Source: Chlamydiales bacterium
GTDB lineage: Bacteria; Chlamydiota; Chlamydiia; Chlamydiales; JAACFD01
Assembly (NCBI GenBank): GCA_009937555.1
Contig: JAACFD010000100.1
Location: forward strand, 1-7,165
DNA length: 7,165 nt
Direction: 5' to 3'
Shown here: positions 1 through 6,791 of the stretch, one piece after another
Layout: each line of letters starts with the position of its first letter
How positions within the stretch are numbered: the first letter of the stretch is position 1
Notes under the pieces: generated by a model
The model's database searches: none
Told to the model about the DNA's origin: nothing
What the model saw: only the letters and a program-made list of their open reading frames with translations
Translations under genes and position numbers: made by a program

Positions 1-125
1 GCATATAGAGCCCCTAGAGCAACAGAGGCAATACAAACATGTCGATGAGAAACATTTTTTCTAAACTGTTGGAATAAGCTTCCAAAGTTAGTATTAGCTA
101 GAGTATCAACCTGCATTTTATTCAT
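1..125 (-). CDS. Hypothetical protein, N-terminal fragment (runs off left edge)
   Basis: Reading the minus strand from 125 gives an open frame of 41 codons that is still open at the window edge. The protein begins MNKMQVDTLANTNFGSLF, continues with a basic stretch (residues about 21-29, FRKNVSHRH), and then enters a hydrophobic run (about 30-41) that could start a membrane segment. Its codons (GCT, CTA, AGC, GTT) match those of the neighbouring genes, which supports real coding. The start is uncertain. ATG at 125 has no Shine-Dalgarno sequence. The in-frame ATG at 116 has a weak GGATGA upstream. An in-frame ATG at 164 would add 13 residues. The gene is divergent from the pump operon. I do not recognise the family, and too little is visible to assign a function. 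Confidence 0.45.
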   Translation of the reverse strand, partial: MNKMQVDTLANTNFGSLFQQFRKNVSHRHVCIASVALGALY

Positions 126-187
126 CCATTTATAATAACACTGCGGATTTAAGTATGATTTCATGAGGTATAATCTTAGTCTAGAGT

Positions 188-207
188 GGTTAAGAAAGGT
201 TAAAGAA
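188..207. repeat. Tandem 10-bp direct repeat in the divergent intergenic region
   Basis: GGTTAAGAAA (188-197) is followed directly by GGTTAAAGAA (198-207). Eight of the ten positions are identical, and the period is about one DNA helical turn. It lies about 50 bp upstream of the pump promoter candidate, and also upstream of the minus-strand gene, so it could be a two-site operator. The tract is purine-rich and AT-rich, so chance is also plausible. Confidence 0.3.
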
Positions 208-255
208 AAGAAATAAAGTGATTGATTCTAAGGCATTTTTAATATTTTTTAAAGC

Positions 256-285
256 TTGATCTAATTAAACGGCTCTTCTTATACT
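256..285 (+). promoter_or_regulatory. Candidate sigma70-type promoter for the efflux operon
   Basis: A -35-like TTGATC (256-261) and a -10-like TATACT (280-285, five of six consensus bases) are separated by 18 bp. Transcription would start near 292, leaving a leader of about 39 nt before the first ATG at 331. This is the best-spaced pair in the 126-330 gap. An isolated TATAAT at 169-174 has no good -35 partner. The call rests on pattern matching only. Confidence 0.45.
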
Positions 286-330
286 GCAAAAACAATCAAA
301 TTATTTTTTTACTACAGCCCTGAGGCTATA

Positions 331-1752
331 ATGTTTACAAAATGGCAAAGCCTTCTATGTCTACTTAGTTTACTAATTGCCGCTACCTCATGTCAAAGTC
401 ATAAGCCATTACAAGCCCCTGAAAAAGAGCTAGCTTTACCTAATACATACTCTAAAAGCCTCGCTACTAATGCTAGTTCTTCAGCATATGATGACTGGTG
501 GTTAGCCTTTCAAAACCCCCTTCTTAATCAACTTATTACAAAAACCTTAGAACAAAACCTCGATATTTCAGTAGCTCTAGATAGACTACAGGCAAGTGAA
601 GCTGCTTTTAAAATCCATCAAGCTAGTATGTGGCCTTCTCTAGATCTTGCTTTTAACGCTAGCAGACAAAGAAGCTATTCAGCGACTCCTCCTTCTAGTG
701 AAAAAGTTGTTAGCTATACAACAGGCCTTGCCCTCAGCCCTAAGCTTTCCTATGAAATTGACCTCATGAACAGGGTAGGCTCTTTGAGAAAAGAGGCCTA
801 CCATAAAAACCTTGCTGCACAAGACTATTTACAAGCTACAGAGCTTAGAATAAGCGGTCAAAGCGCTAAGCTATGGCTAAATAAGCTTCTTCAGCAAAAG
901 ATATACTACCTAACTCAAAAACAGCTAAAGACAAACCTTGCAATCACACAGTTAGTTGAACTAAAGTACCAGCATAGCGAAAGCTCTATGTCTGACTTAT
1001 TGCAACAAAAAGCCCTTATCTCAGCAAAAGAAAGTGCCCTCCCACTAATATATAAAAGCTATAACTATTTACACCATCAGCTAAACTTATTGCATGGAAA
1101 TGCTGACTTTAGCGAAGAAAGTATTAGCTATTTCGACTTTGAACTACCTAAACTCCCCCCTTTACCACAGTTAGGATCTCCTAAAGATCTGTTGAGTCTA
1201 AGACCTGATGTTAGCATGCAATACCAACTACTATTAGCCACAGATCAACAACTTGCCCATGCTATTGCCCTGCAATTCCCTGCGTTGTCTTTAGACTTCA
1301 GCTACCAGTTTAAAGCAAAGAATCTTGAAAACTTACTTGAGTCTCAGTTTGCACATTTGACTGCTCAAATTATGGCTCCTTTATTTCACGGCGGAGCTAT
1401 ACAAGCAAATATTGAGACTAAAAAAGCTTTGCTCAATGAGCAGTTAACTCTTTTTAAGAAGAGCTATTTTCAAGCGCTTCACGAGATAGAGCAAAGCTTA
1501 CAAAATGAGTATATCCTGCTTCAACATGATCAAAAGCTAAAAGAGCACTACAAGTATGTACAACAGGCCTTTGAGCAGGCAAAAAATAACTACATTAATG
1601 GTGTTTCCTCTTACCTACATGTGCTTAATGCTCTTAATGCTCTTGAGGAAGCTGAAGTAAAATTATTGAAAAGTCAGGTTGATCTTCTTTTAAATCGTAT
1701 TGACCTATACCTAGCAATAGGAAGAGAAAAAACAATCCCCCAACCCAGTTAA
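331..1752 (+). CDS. Outer-membrane efflux lipoprotein (TolC/NodT-type OMF)
   Basis: This is the outer-membrane channel of a tripartite RND pump, the exit duct for substrate delivered by the adaptor and permease. The 473-residue length is normal for the family. It has a lipoprotein signal peptide: hydrophobic residues 8-19, then lipobox ATSC with the acylated Cys at 21. Gln follows the Cys, so there is no Asp retention signal and outer-membrane sorting is expected. Family marks include DDWWLAFQNPLLNQLI (54-69), Asn-Leu-Asp-Ile-Ser (76-80) before the first coiled-coil helices, LSLRPDV (288-294) opening the second outer-membrane-efflux repeat, and APLFHGGAI (349-357) before the last helices. Both repeats are complete. 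The start is supported by GAGG at 322-325, 5 nt before ATG, and by the correct signal peptide. It is the first gene of the operon, with the adaptor 5 bp downstream. Substrate cannot be inferred. Confidence 0.93.
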   Translation: MFTKWQSLLCLLSLLIAATSCQSHKPLQAPEKELALPNTYSKSLATNASSSAYDDWWLAFQNPLLNQLITKTLEQNLDISVALDRLQASEAAFKIHQASMWPSLDLAFNASRQRSYSATPPSSEKVVSYTTGLALSPKLSYEIDLMNRVGSLRKEAYHKNLAAQDYLQATELRISGQSAKLWLNKLLQQKIYYLTQKQLKTNLAITQLVELKYQHSESSMSDLLQQKALISAKESALPLIYKSYNYLHHQLNLLHGNADFSEESISYFDFELPKLPPLPQLGSPKDLLSLRPDVSMQYQLLLATDQQLAHAIALQFPALSLDFSYQFKAKNLENLLESQFAHLTAQIMAPLFHGGAIQANIETKKALLNEQLTLFKKSYFQALHEIEQSLQNEYILLQHDQKLKEHYKYVQQAFEQAKNNYINGVSSYLHVLNALNALEEAEVKLLKSQVDLLLNRIDLYLAIGREKTIPQPS

Positions 1753-1757
1753 AGTTT

Positions 1758-2966
1758 ATGGATAAGTCTAGCTCATCAGAAAACCGTTTTATTAAGCTCC
1801 CAAAAGAAGCTACTTATATAGTTGGCTTAACCCTTGGGGTTATACTTATTTTATTCCTCATTTTAGCTAATAAAAAAACAGCTGGCATGGAAGATAGCCC
1901 TCCATCAGCCACCTATGTAATCACTGAAAGTGCTAAAAAGATATCTCAGCAAAAAAACTTTACTGCATTTGGAGAGGTTTTACCTGCAAAAATGATAAAA
2001 ATCTCCCCAGAACTCCCAGGTAAAGTCAGTTATATTAACCCTAAACTTTCAAAGGGTGCTTTTTTCAAAAAAGGGGAACTGCTGTTTAAACTAGAGTCTG
2101 AAGATTACGAAGCAATAGCCCAGTATCAAGAAGCTCTTTATCTGCAAAGTTCTTTAGAGTTAAAAATTGAAAAAGGTCGACAGGCTGTAGCTCAACTAGA
2201 GTGGGAAATTATGGAAAAAGAGTTCTCATCTCCAGTTCAAAGTAAAAACCTTGCTTTAAGAAAACCCCAGATGAAACTTATGCTAGCCAAAGAAAAAGCT
2301 GCTAAAAGCAACTGGGATAAAGCTAAACGCGATCTACAAAAGCTACAAATAACTGCCCCATATAATGGCTTTATTTTAAATCAGTATTTTGAGGAAGGTC
2401 AATTTCTTCCCAAGGCCACGCCTACTATTGACTTTGTTAATGTTGATAGCTTTTACATAGAAGCAAGCATTGCTAGCAGACATCTAGACGATCTTCTAGA
2501 AGCTCAGCAGGGTAATAAAGACTATAAAGTTGCAATTAACCACAGTAATAACGATTCTTCCCACAGTGCATACTTCAAACATATTATCCCTGCTCTTCAA
2601 AATAAGAGTAAGTTGAGCAAGATCTTATTAGAAGTAAGACAGCCTCTAAAGGGTGATAGCCCTAAAAAAGACTCTCTTCTTCTGGGTAGCTTTGTGCGCC
2701 TTACTTTTCCTGGGCCTTTGATGAAAAATATCATCAAACTACCAAGAAAAGCCCTAAGAAACTCTAATGATGTTTGGGTTAAAAACGAAGAAGATCAGTT
2801 AGAAATCAGAGAAGTTAAAATTCTTTTTCAAGATCTTAACTCTGTTTATATTACTAAAGGTTTAGAAGAGGGAGAAGAATACATAACTAGCTCTATTGCT
2901 CTTCCTATTGAAGGCATTCTTCTAGAGACTCTTAACCAAGGTGATGCTGATGAACCAAGCATCTAA
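1758..2966 (+). CDS. RND efflux periplasmic adaptor (membrane fusion protein, HlyD/AcrA type)
   Basis: This adaptor links the inner-membrane permease to the outer-membrane channel. It is 402 residues long. A single N-terminal membrane anchor spans about 20-37, with no lipobox, so it is held by a transmembrane helix rather than by lipid. The first half of the lipoyl-like barrel-sandwich domain is at about 79-117 (PGKV at 87-90, KKGELLFKLES at 104-114). A charged alpha-hairpin follows at about 118-196. The second lipoyl half is at about 197-222 (ITAPYNGFI at 198-206). The beta-barrel covers about 229-320. The membrane-proximal domain covers about 325-390 (LPRKAL, then VYITKGLEEGEEYI at 363-376). 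Only 5 bp separate it from the upstream stop, and no clear Shine-Dalgarno sequence precedes the ATG, so translation is probably coupled to the channel gene. Its 3' end overlaps the permease gene. Confidence 0.93.
   Translation: MDKSSSSENRFIKLPKEATYIVGLTLGVILILFLILANKKTAGMEDSPPSATYVITESAKKISQQKNFTAFGEVLPAKMIKISPELPGKVSYINPKLSKGAFFKKGELLFKLESEDYEAIAQYQEALYLQSSLELKIEKGRQAVAQLEWEIMEKEFSSPVQSKNLALRKPQMKLMLAKEKAAKSNWDKAKRDLQKLQITAPYNGFILNQYFEEGQFLPKATPTIDFVNVDSFYIEASIASRHLDDLLEAQQGNKDYKVAINHSNNDSSHSAYFKHIIPALQNKSKLSKILLEVRQPLKGDSPKKDSLLLGSFVRLTFPGPLMKNIIKLPRKALRNSNDVWVKNEEDQLEIREVKILFQDLNSVYITKGLEEGEEYITSSIALPIEGILLETLNQGDADEPSI
2939..2945 (+). promoter_or_regulatory. Ribosome binding site of the permease, inside the adaptor gene
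   Basis: AGGTGAT matches the anti-Shine-Dalgarno complement and ends 4 nt before ATG at 2950. This favours 2950 over GTG 2941 and ATG 2944, which lie within or directly against the site. It sits in the last codons of the adaptor gene. Confidence 0.55.
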
Positions 2967-5900
2967 ACCCGAAACTAAAAAAGGACCACTAGCCTTCATG
3001 GCTAGAAATTCTGTCACAGCAAACCTCTTAATGTTTTTCTTTCTTGTAGGAGGTTTGATTTTTAGTTTTCAAGTTAAGCAAGAAGTCTTTCCCGAATTTG
3101 AGCTAGACTTTGTCTCTATCACAGTTCCTTACCCTGGAGCTGCTCCTGAAGAAGTAGAAAAAGGCATTATTTTAGCTATAGAAGAAGAGCTTAGCTCAAT
3201 GGAAGAGATCAAGCACATCTATTCGAACGCTTTTGAAGGCATGGCTTCAATAACAGTAGAGTTAACAAGTTCTTCAAACAACTCAAAAGCTCTGCAGGAT
3301 ATTAAATCTAAGATTGACCGTATCCAATCTTTTCCTAGAGACTCAGAAAAACCTAACATCGCACTAGCTGAAAATAAAAAAGAAGTTATCTCTCTAATGC
3401 TCTACGGAGATGCAGATGATAAAACGTTGGATATACTAGCAGAGAATGTACGTAACCAGCTCCTTAATTACCCTGAAATCACCTTTGTTGAGATTGCCCC
3501 CAAAAAAAGCAAAGAGATTGAAGTAAGTATTTCATCAGAAAATTTACGGAAATATAAACTAACACTAGGTGAGGTAGCAAAAGCGATTGAAGCTGACACA
3601 AAAGATATTCCTGCAGGTAGTATTAAAGCAAACTCTGGTGAAATATTACTCAAAGCAGGTAATCGTAAAACCTCTGTTTATGAGCTTGAGAACATAATTA
3701 TTATCCAGGACCCTCTTAGTAGTCCTCTTTACCTTAAAGATATTGCACACGTAGAAGAAAAATTTGCCAATGATGACCTAAAGACTTTGTTTAACCACAA
3801 AAATGCTATAAGAGTTAACGTATTTAGAGTAGGTAAACAAACTCCTATTGAAATTGCTGATATAGTTAAAGAACATACTAAAAAAATCAACCGTGACCTC
3901 CCCTCTCATATCAGAGCTGATACTTTTAATGACGCCTCGCAAATATTTTCAGAAAGAATTGACTTACTTGTAAGAAATGCTTTTCTTGGCTTAAGCCTTG
4001 TTCTTATTTTACTAGGCCTGTTTCTTGATATTCGCCTTGCTTTTTGGGTTACACTTGGAATCCCTATATCGATTATAGGTTCATACCTTTTTCTGCCTAT
4101 AACAGGTGCATCAATCAACATGATCTCTCTTTTTGCCTTTATTATCACTTTAGGAATTGTAGTTGATGATGCGGTAGTAGTAGGAGAATCGATATACCAA
4201 AAAAGAGAACAAGGATTTAATCGGCTTGACGCTGCTATTTTAGGTGTTAGAGAAATTTGTATGCCTGTCATTTTTGCAGTACTAACAAATATTGCGGCTT
4301 TTCTCCCATTATTTTTTGTCCCTGGTGTTACAGGAAAGTTTTTCTTGCAAATCCCTGCTGTTGTAATCTCTGTCTTTTTAGTTTCACTAATAGAATCTTT
4401 GTTTATTTTACCCGGACACCTTGCTCATGGGAAACAAAAGAAGAACTTTTGGCTTTCATTCTCTTTAAGGGATAAAACTAATAAAGGTCTGCAGTGGTTA
4501 ATCAGCAACACCTATCTCCCTGTTTTAAACTTTTGCATGCGCTTTAAATACCTTACCTTTACAGCAGGCTTTTTATCTTTAGTAATCGCATTTTTCTTTG
4601 TTGTTTCAGGTCTTATTTCATTTAATTACCTCCCTAAAATTGATTCTGATGTGATCAGAGTTGAAGCGACATTGCCCGTAGGAGTTCCTGTTGCTAGAAC
4701 AAAAGAACTAGCCGCACAGCTTGAAAATTCTCTTAATAAAGTATTAGAAAAGCAGACCCCAAAAGATATCATCAAAGGTATCTATACAGAAATTGGCGGC
4801 TATGGCAATGCCATGGGAGGTCCCCATGGACCTGGTGGTTTTACCTCTTCAGCAAGTCATAAATTAGGTATGCATGTGCAGCTAAAACCTAGTGATGAGA
4901 GAAATATTAGTGGTATTGAGCTTGCTAAAGAATGGAGAGAGTCTTTAGGCCCATTAAGTGGAGTTAAGAACCTTTTATTTGATGCTACAATAGGTACATC
5001 TGGCGGCGCTGCTTTAGCTATTAACTTGTCTCACTATGACACCAAATTGCTAGAACAAGCTGCGATGGAGCTTGCAGAACACCTAAATATCTATAAAGGA
5101 GTTTATGATATTGATTCAGGCGTTTCTCAAGGAAAGTCCCAAATTAATTTCACACCATCTGACGAAGCCTATAGCCTCTCTATTAATTCTAGCTACCTTG
5201 GAAGACAACTAAGAGACCTATTCTACGGTGCTGAAGCAATTCGTATGCAAAGAGGACGTGATGAGATTAAAGTAATGGCACGACTCCCTAAAGAAGAAAG
5301 AGAAAGCTTATTTACTCTGGAGGACCTAGTTATTTTCTCCCCAGATAAAACAGCCCTTTCTTTACTAGATGCAAGTGAAATCACAAACCAAAAAGCTTAT
5401 GAAAGCATTAAGAGAGTTGATAACAAACGCACCCTTAAAGTTTCAGCAGATGTGGATGCCAATAAAAATAATGCCAATTTTATTATGCAAAGTGTGTTTC
5501 AAGACTTTCTACCTGAGCTACAAAAAAAATATGATGGTCTTCAATATTCTTTAGAAGGTCAGCAAAGAGAACAAAAAGAATCTTTAGATGCACTAAAAGT
5601 AGGCTTTGCACTAACACTTTTTCTACTATTCTCCTTGCTTGCAGTACCTTTTAATAGTTATACCCAGCCTATTGCTGTTTTAATCAGCATTCCTTTTGGA
5701 ATAGTAGGAGCTATTATTGGACATATACTTTTAGGTTTTTCTCTAAGCATTATTAGCCTCTTTGGCATTATTGCCCTATCAGGAGTTGTGATTAATGACT
5801 CCTTAGTTCTTATAGTCACCTGTAATCGTATTCGACAAGAAAAGAAAATCCCTGCCATTAAAGCTATGGAGGAAGCTGCTAAATCCCGCTTTAGGCCCAT

Positions 5901-6120
5901 CATTCTTACCTCTCTAACCACTTTTTTTGGTCTTGCTCCTATGATATTTGAAACTTCAATGCAAGCTCGATTTTTAATTCCTATGGCTATTTCCATTGGC
6001 TTTGGAATTCTCTTTGCCACCTTTATTATTCTACTTATTGTCCCCAGTATTTACCTTATATTGGATCATTTTTTCCCATTTGCAGAGGAAGATAACTCAC
6101 TGATTACAAAGTTCCAATAA
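2950..6120 (+). CDS. RND efflux permease, AcrB/ACR_tran family inner-membrane subunit
   Basis: This is the proton-driven pump subunit, 1056 residues from the chosen ATG (1059 if started at GTG 2941). It has the usual 12-helix layout: TM1 about 24-44, TM2-6 about 341-488, TM7 about 530-553, TM8-12 about 880-1040, with two large periplasmic loops between. Family motifs are FPEFELD (47-53), YPGAAPEEVE (61-70) and GIVVDDAVVVGES in TM4. The paired Asp406-Asp407 correspond to AcrB Asp407/408. In TM10 the motif is GVVINDSLVLI; Asn949 takes the AcrB Lys940 place, while Arg980 and Thr987 match AcrB Arg971 and Thr978. Residues 616-631 form a Gly/Pro/His-rich loop in the switch-loop region. The gene overlaps the adaptor by 17 bp, consistent with coupled translation. 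AGGTGAT at 2939-2945 decides the start. The TM4 pair argues for an active, proton-coupled transporter. Whether it exports drugs, lipids or metals is not visible. Confidence 0.95.
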   Translation: MNQASKPETKKGPLAFMARNSVTANLLMFFFLVGGLIFSFQVKQEVFPEFELDFVSITVPYPGAAPEEVEKGIILAIEEELSSMEEIKHIYSNAFEGMASITVELTSSSNNSKALQDIKSKIDRIQSFPRDSEKPNIALAENKKEVISLMLYGDADDKTLDILAENVRNQLLNYPEITFVEIAPKKSKEIEVSISSENLRKYKLTLGEVAKAIEADTKDIPAGSIKANSGEILLKAGNRKTSVYELENIIIIQDPLSSPLYLKDIAHVEEKFANDDLKTLFNHKNAIRVNVFRVGKQTPIEIADIVKEHTKKINRDLPSHIRADTFNDASQIFSERIDLLVRNAFLGLSLVLILLGLFLDIRLAFWVTLGIPISIIGSYLFLPITGASINMISLFAFIITLGIVVDDAVVVGESIYQKREQGFNRLDAAILGVREICMPVIFAVLTNIAAFLPLFFVPGVTGKFFLQIPAVVISVFLVSLIESLFILPGHLAHGKQKKNFWLSFSLRDKTNKGLQWLISNTYLPVLNFCMRFKYLTFTAGFLSLVIAFFFVVSGLISFNYLPKIDSDVIRVEATLPVGVPVARTKELAAQLENSLNKVLEKQTPKDIIKGIYTEIGGYGNAMGGPHGPGGFTSSASHKLGMHVQLKPSDERNISGIELAKEWRESLGPLSGVKNLLFDATIGTSGGAALAINLSHYDTKLLEQAAMELAEHLNIYKGVYDIDSGVSQGKSQINFTPSDEAYSLSINSSYLGRQLRDLFYGAEAIRMQRGRDEIKVMARLPKEERESLFTLEDLVIFSPDKTALSLLDASEITNQKAYESIKRVDNKRTLKVSADVDANKNNANFIMQSVFQDFLPELQKKYDGLQYSLEGQQREQKESLDALKVGFALTLFLLFSLLAVPFNSYTQPIAVLISIPFGIVGAIIGHILLGFSLSIISLFGIIALSGVVINDSLVLIVTCNRIRQEKKIPAIKAMEEAAKSRFRPIILTSLTTFFGLAPMIFETSMQARFLIPMAISIGFGILFATFIILLIVPSIYLILDHFFPFAEEDNSLITKFQ

Positions 6121-6136
6121 GTCAAAGCTTTGCCTT

Positions 6137-6167
6137 TTGCTTGAAGAAAATAAGCTTCTTTGATAAT
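6137..6167 (+). promoter_or_regulatory. Weak candidate promoter for the Fur-family gene
   Basis: GATAAT (6162-6167) matches five of six -10 bases. Possible -35 elements are TTGCTT (6137-6142, 19-bp spacer) or TTGAAG (6141-6146, 15-bp spacer), neither ideal. Transcription would start near 6174, about 35 nt before the ATG. The 88-bp gap shows no strong terminator, so read-through from the pump operon is an equally good explanation for expression. Confidence 0.25.
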
Positions 6168-6208
6168 GTTTCTAAATAACTATTTTACAGCAACTTAAAA
6201 TCTATCAA

Positions 6209-6580
6209 ATGAAAAGACAAACTGTCCAAAAAAAGACTATTCTAGATATTTTCGCTAACAGCAAGCACCCCTTATCTGTGGCTGAAATGCATGAGAAGGC
6301 TCAAGAAAAGCTACCCTCTCTGGGGTTGGCAACAGCTTACAGAAGAGTCAAAGAACTACTTGATAGTGACATGCTTAAAGAAGTCTTACTCCCACAGTGT
6401 TCCAAAAAGTATGAGTTTAACCCCAATAAACACCTCCACTACTTTCAATGCCAATATTGCCAAAAAACTTTTGGCCTTAAGCAGTGTGCTGGTAACTTAG
6501 AAAAAATGCTTCCAGATGGTTTTTCACTAGAGAGCCATGAAATTATTCTATATGGAAGATGTCAAGAGTGTCATAGCTAA
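6209..6580 (+). CDS. Fur-family metalloregulator, short form
   Basis: This is a metal-responsive dimeric repressor of the ferric uptake regulator family. At 123 residues it is shorter than E. coli Fur (148) because the acidic/histidine tail is absent. The winged helix occupies about 1-75, with the recognition helix LGLATAYRRVKELL (38-51). The structural zinc site is complete: Cys81-x-x-Cys84 and Cys118-x-x-Cys121. By alignment to the first Cys, Glu69 matches Fur Glu81, His75 and His77 match His87 and Asp89, and His110 matches His125. The sensory-site histidines 33, 88 and 90 are replaced by Pro21, Leu76 and Tyr78. The C-terminal pattern (extra Cys93, LPDGF, HEIILYGRC) resembles a short Fur subfamily found in many bacteria. 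No Shine-Dalgarno sequence precedes the ATG, and there is no alternative in-frame start after the upstream stop at 6173. The sensed metal (Fe, Zn, Mn or peroxide) cannot be told. Confidence 0.88.
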   Translation: MKRQTVQKKTILDIFANSKHPLSVAEMHEKAQEKLPSLGLATAYRRVKELLDSDMLKEVLLPQCSKKYEFNPNKHLHYFQCQYCQKTFGLKQCAGNLEKMLPDGFSLESHEIILYGRCQECHS

Positions 6581-6594
6581 GCAACACTTTATTT

Positions 6595-6623
6595 TTGACA
6601 AAAATCCCTTTACATCCTATTTC
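6595..6623 (+). promoter_or_regulatory. Candidate promoter upstream of the last gene
   Basis: TTGACA (6595-6600) is a perfect -35 hexamer. The -10 position at a 17-bp spacer is TATTTC (6618-6623), only three of six matches, so the promoter would be weak or would need an activator. Transcription would begin near 6630, giving a leader of about 160 nt that holds the stems described next. Confidence 0.35.
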
Positions 6624-6628
6624 CTGAA

Positions 6629-6701
6629 ATAGCTAGCCTACTTACCTGTTCAAAGTAAAAGAAGCTAATATGCTGCTTATACATTCTAGTCGGCTAGTTG
6701 T
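6629..6701 (+). other. Possible long-range stem in the mRNA leader
   Basis: ATAGCTAGCC (6629-6638) can pair with GGCTAGTTGT (6692-6701). This is ten pairs, two of them G-U, around a 53-nt interior that contains a weak AAGC/GCTT hairpin (6662-6665 with 6675-6678). The stem would start right at the predicted transcript start and abuts the next hairpin. It could be chance, and no known riboswitch class is recognised. Confidence 0.3.
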
Positions 6702-6729
6702 GGAAATGAGAGGAGAGAGGCTTATTTCC
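6702..6729 (+). other. Hairpin with a GGA-containing purine loop in the mRNA leader
   Basis: GGAAATGAG (6702-6710) pairs with CTTATTTCC (6721-6729): nine pairs, one of them G-U. The 10-nt loop at 6711-6720 is all purine, AGGAGAGAGG. It is not followed by a U-tract, so it is not a normal terminator. A GGA exposed in a hairpin loop upstream of a second GGA in the Shine-Dalgarno sequence is the arrangement bound by CsrA/RsmA proteins. That role is inference only. Confidence 0.45.
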
Positions 6730-6779
6730 CCTGATTATGTTTTATTATCCGTACTACTTAGAAGGTACAAAATCATGAC

Positions 6780-6788
6780 AGGAGGTGA
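6780..6788 (+). promoter_or_regulatory. Very strong Shine-Dalgarno sequence of the last gene
   Basis: AGGAGGTGA is an almost full complement of the 16S rRNA 3' end and is placed 6 nt (from the end of GGAGG) before ATG 6792. It is far stronger than any other ribosome site in the window and fixes the start of the last gene. Confidence 0.85.
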
Positions 6789-6791
6789 ACC

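Noticed and set aside
169..174. Isolated TATAAT on the plus strand
   Set aside because: No acceptable -35 hexamer lies 15-19 bp upstream, and the 256-285 pair is closer to the gene and better spaced.
3468..3653. Minus-strand open frame of 61 codons inside the permease gene
   Set aside because: It lies fully within a strongly supported RND coding region and shows no ribosome site or recognisable protein features. It is a shadow frame.
3906..4271. Minus-strand open frame of 121 codons inside the permease gene
   Set aside because: It is antisense to the TM2-TM5 region. Its composition is what reverse-complemented membrane codons give, and no family is recognisable.
5658..6020. Minus-strand open frame of 120 codons inside the permease gene
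   Set aside because: It is antisense to TM9-TM12, with the same reasoning: a shadow of a conserved membrane region.
6123..6170. Possible rho-independent terminator after the permease gene
   Set aside because: The best stem (6141-6148 with 6156-6163) is almost all A-U with two G-U pairs, and no U-tract follows. The palindrome at 6123-6132 is too short.
6591..6605. TTTTTGACAAAAA as a terminator after the Fur-family gene
   Set aside because: The five-pair A-U stem with a 3-nt loop has no GC core. The same bases make better sense as a -35 element.
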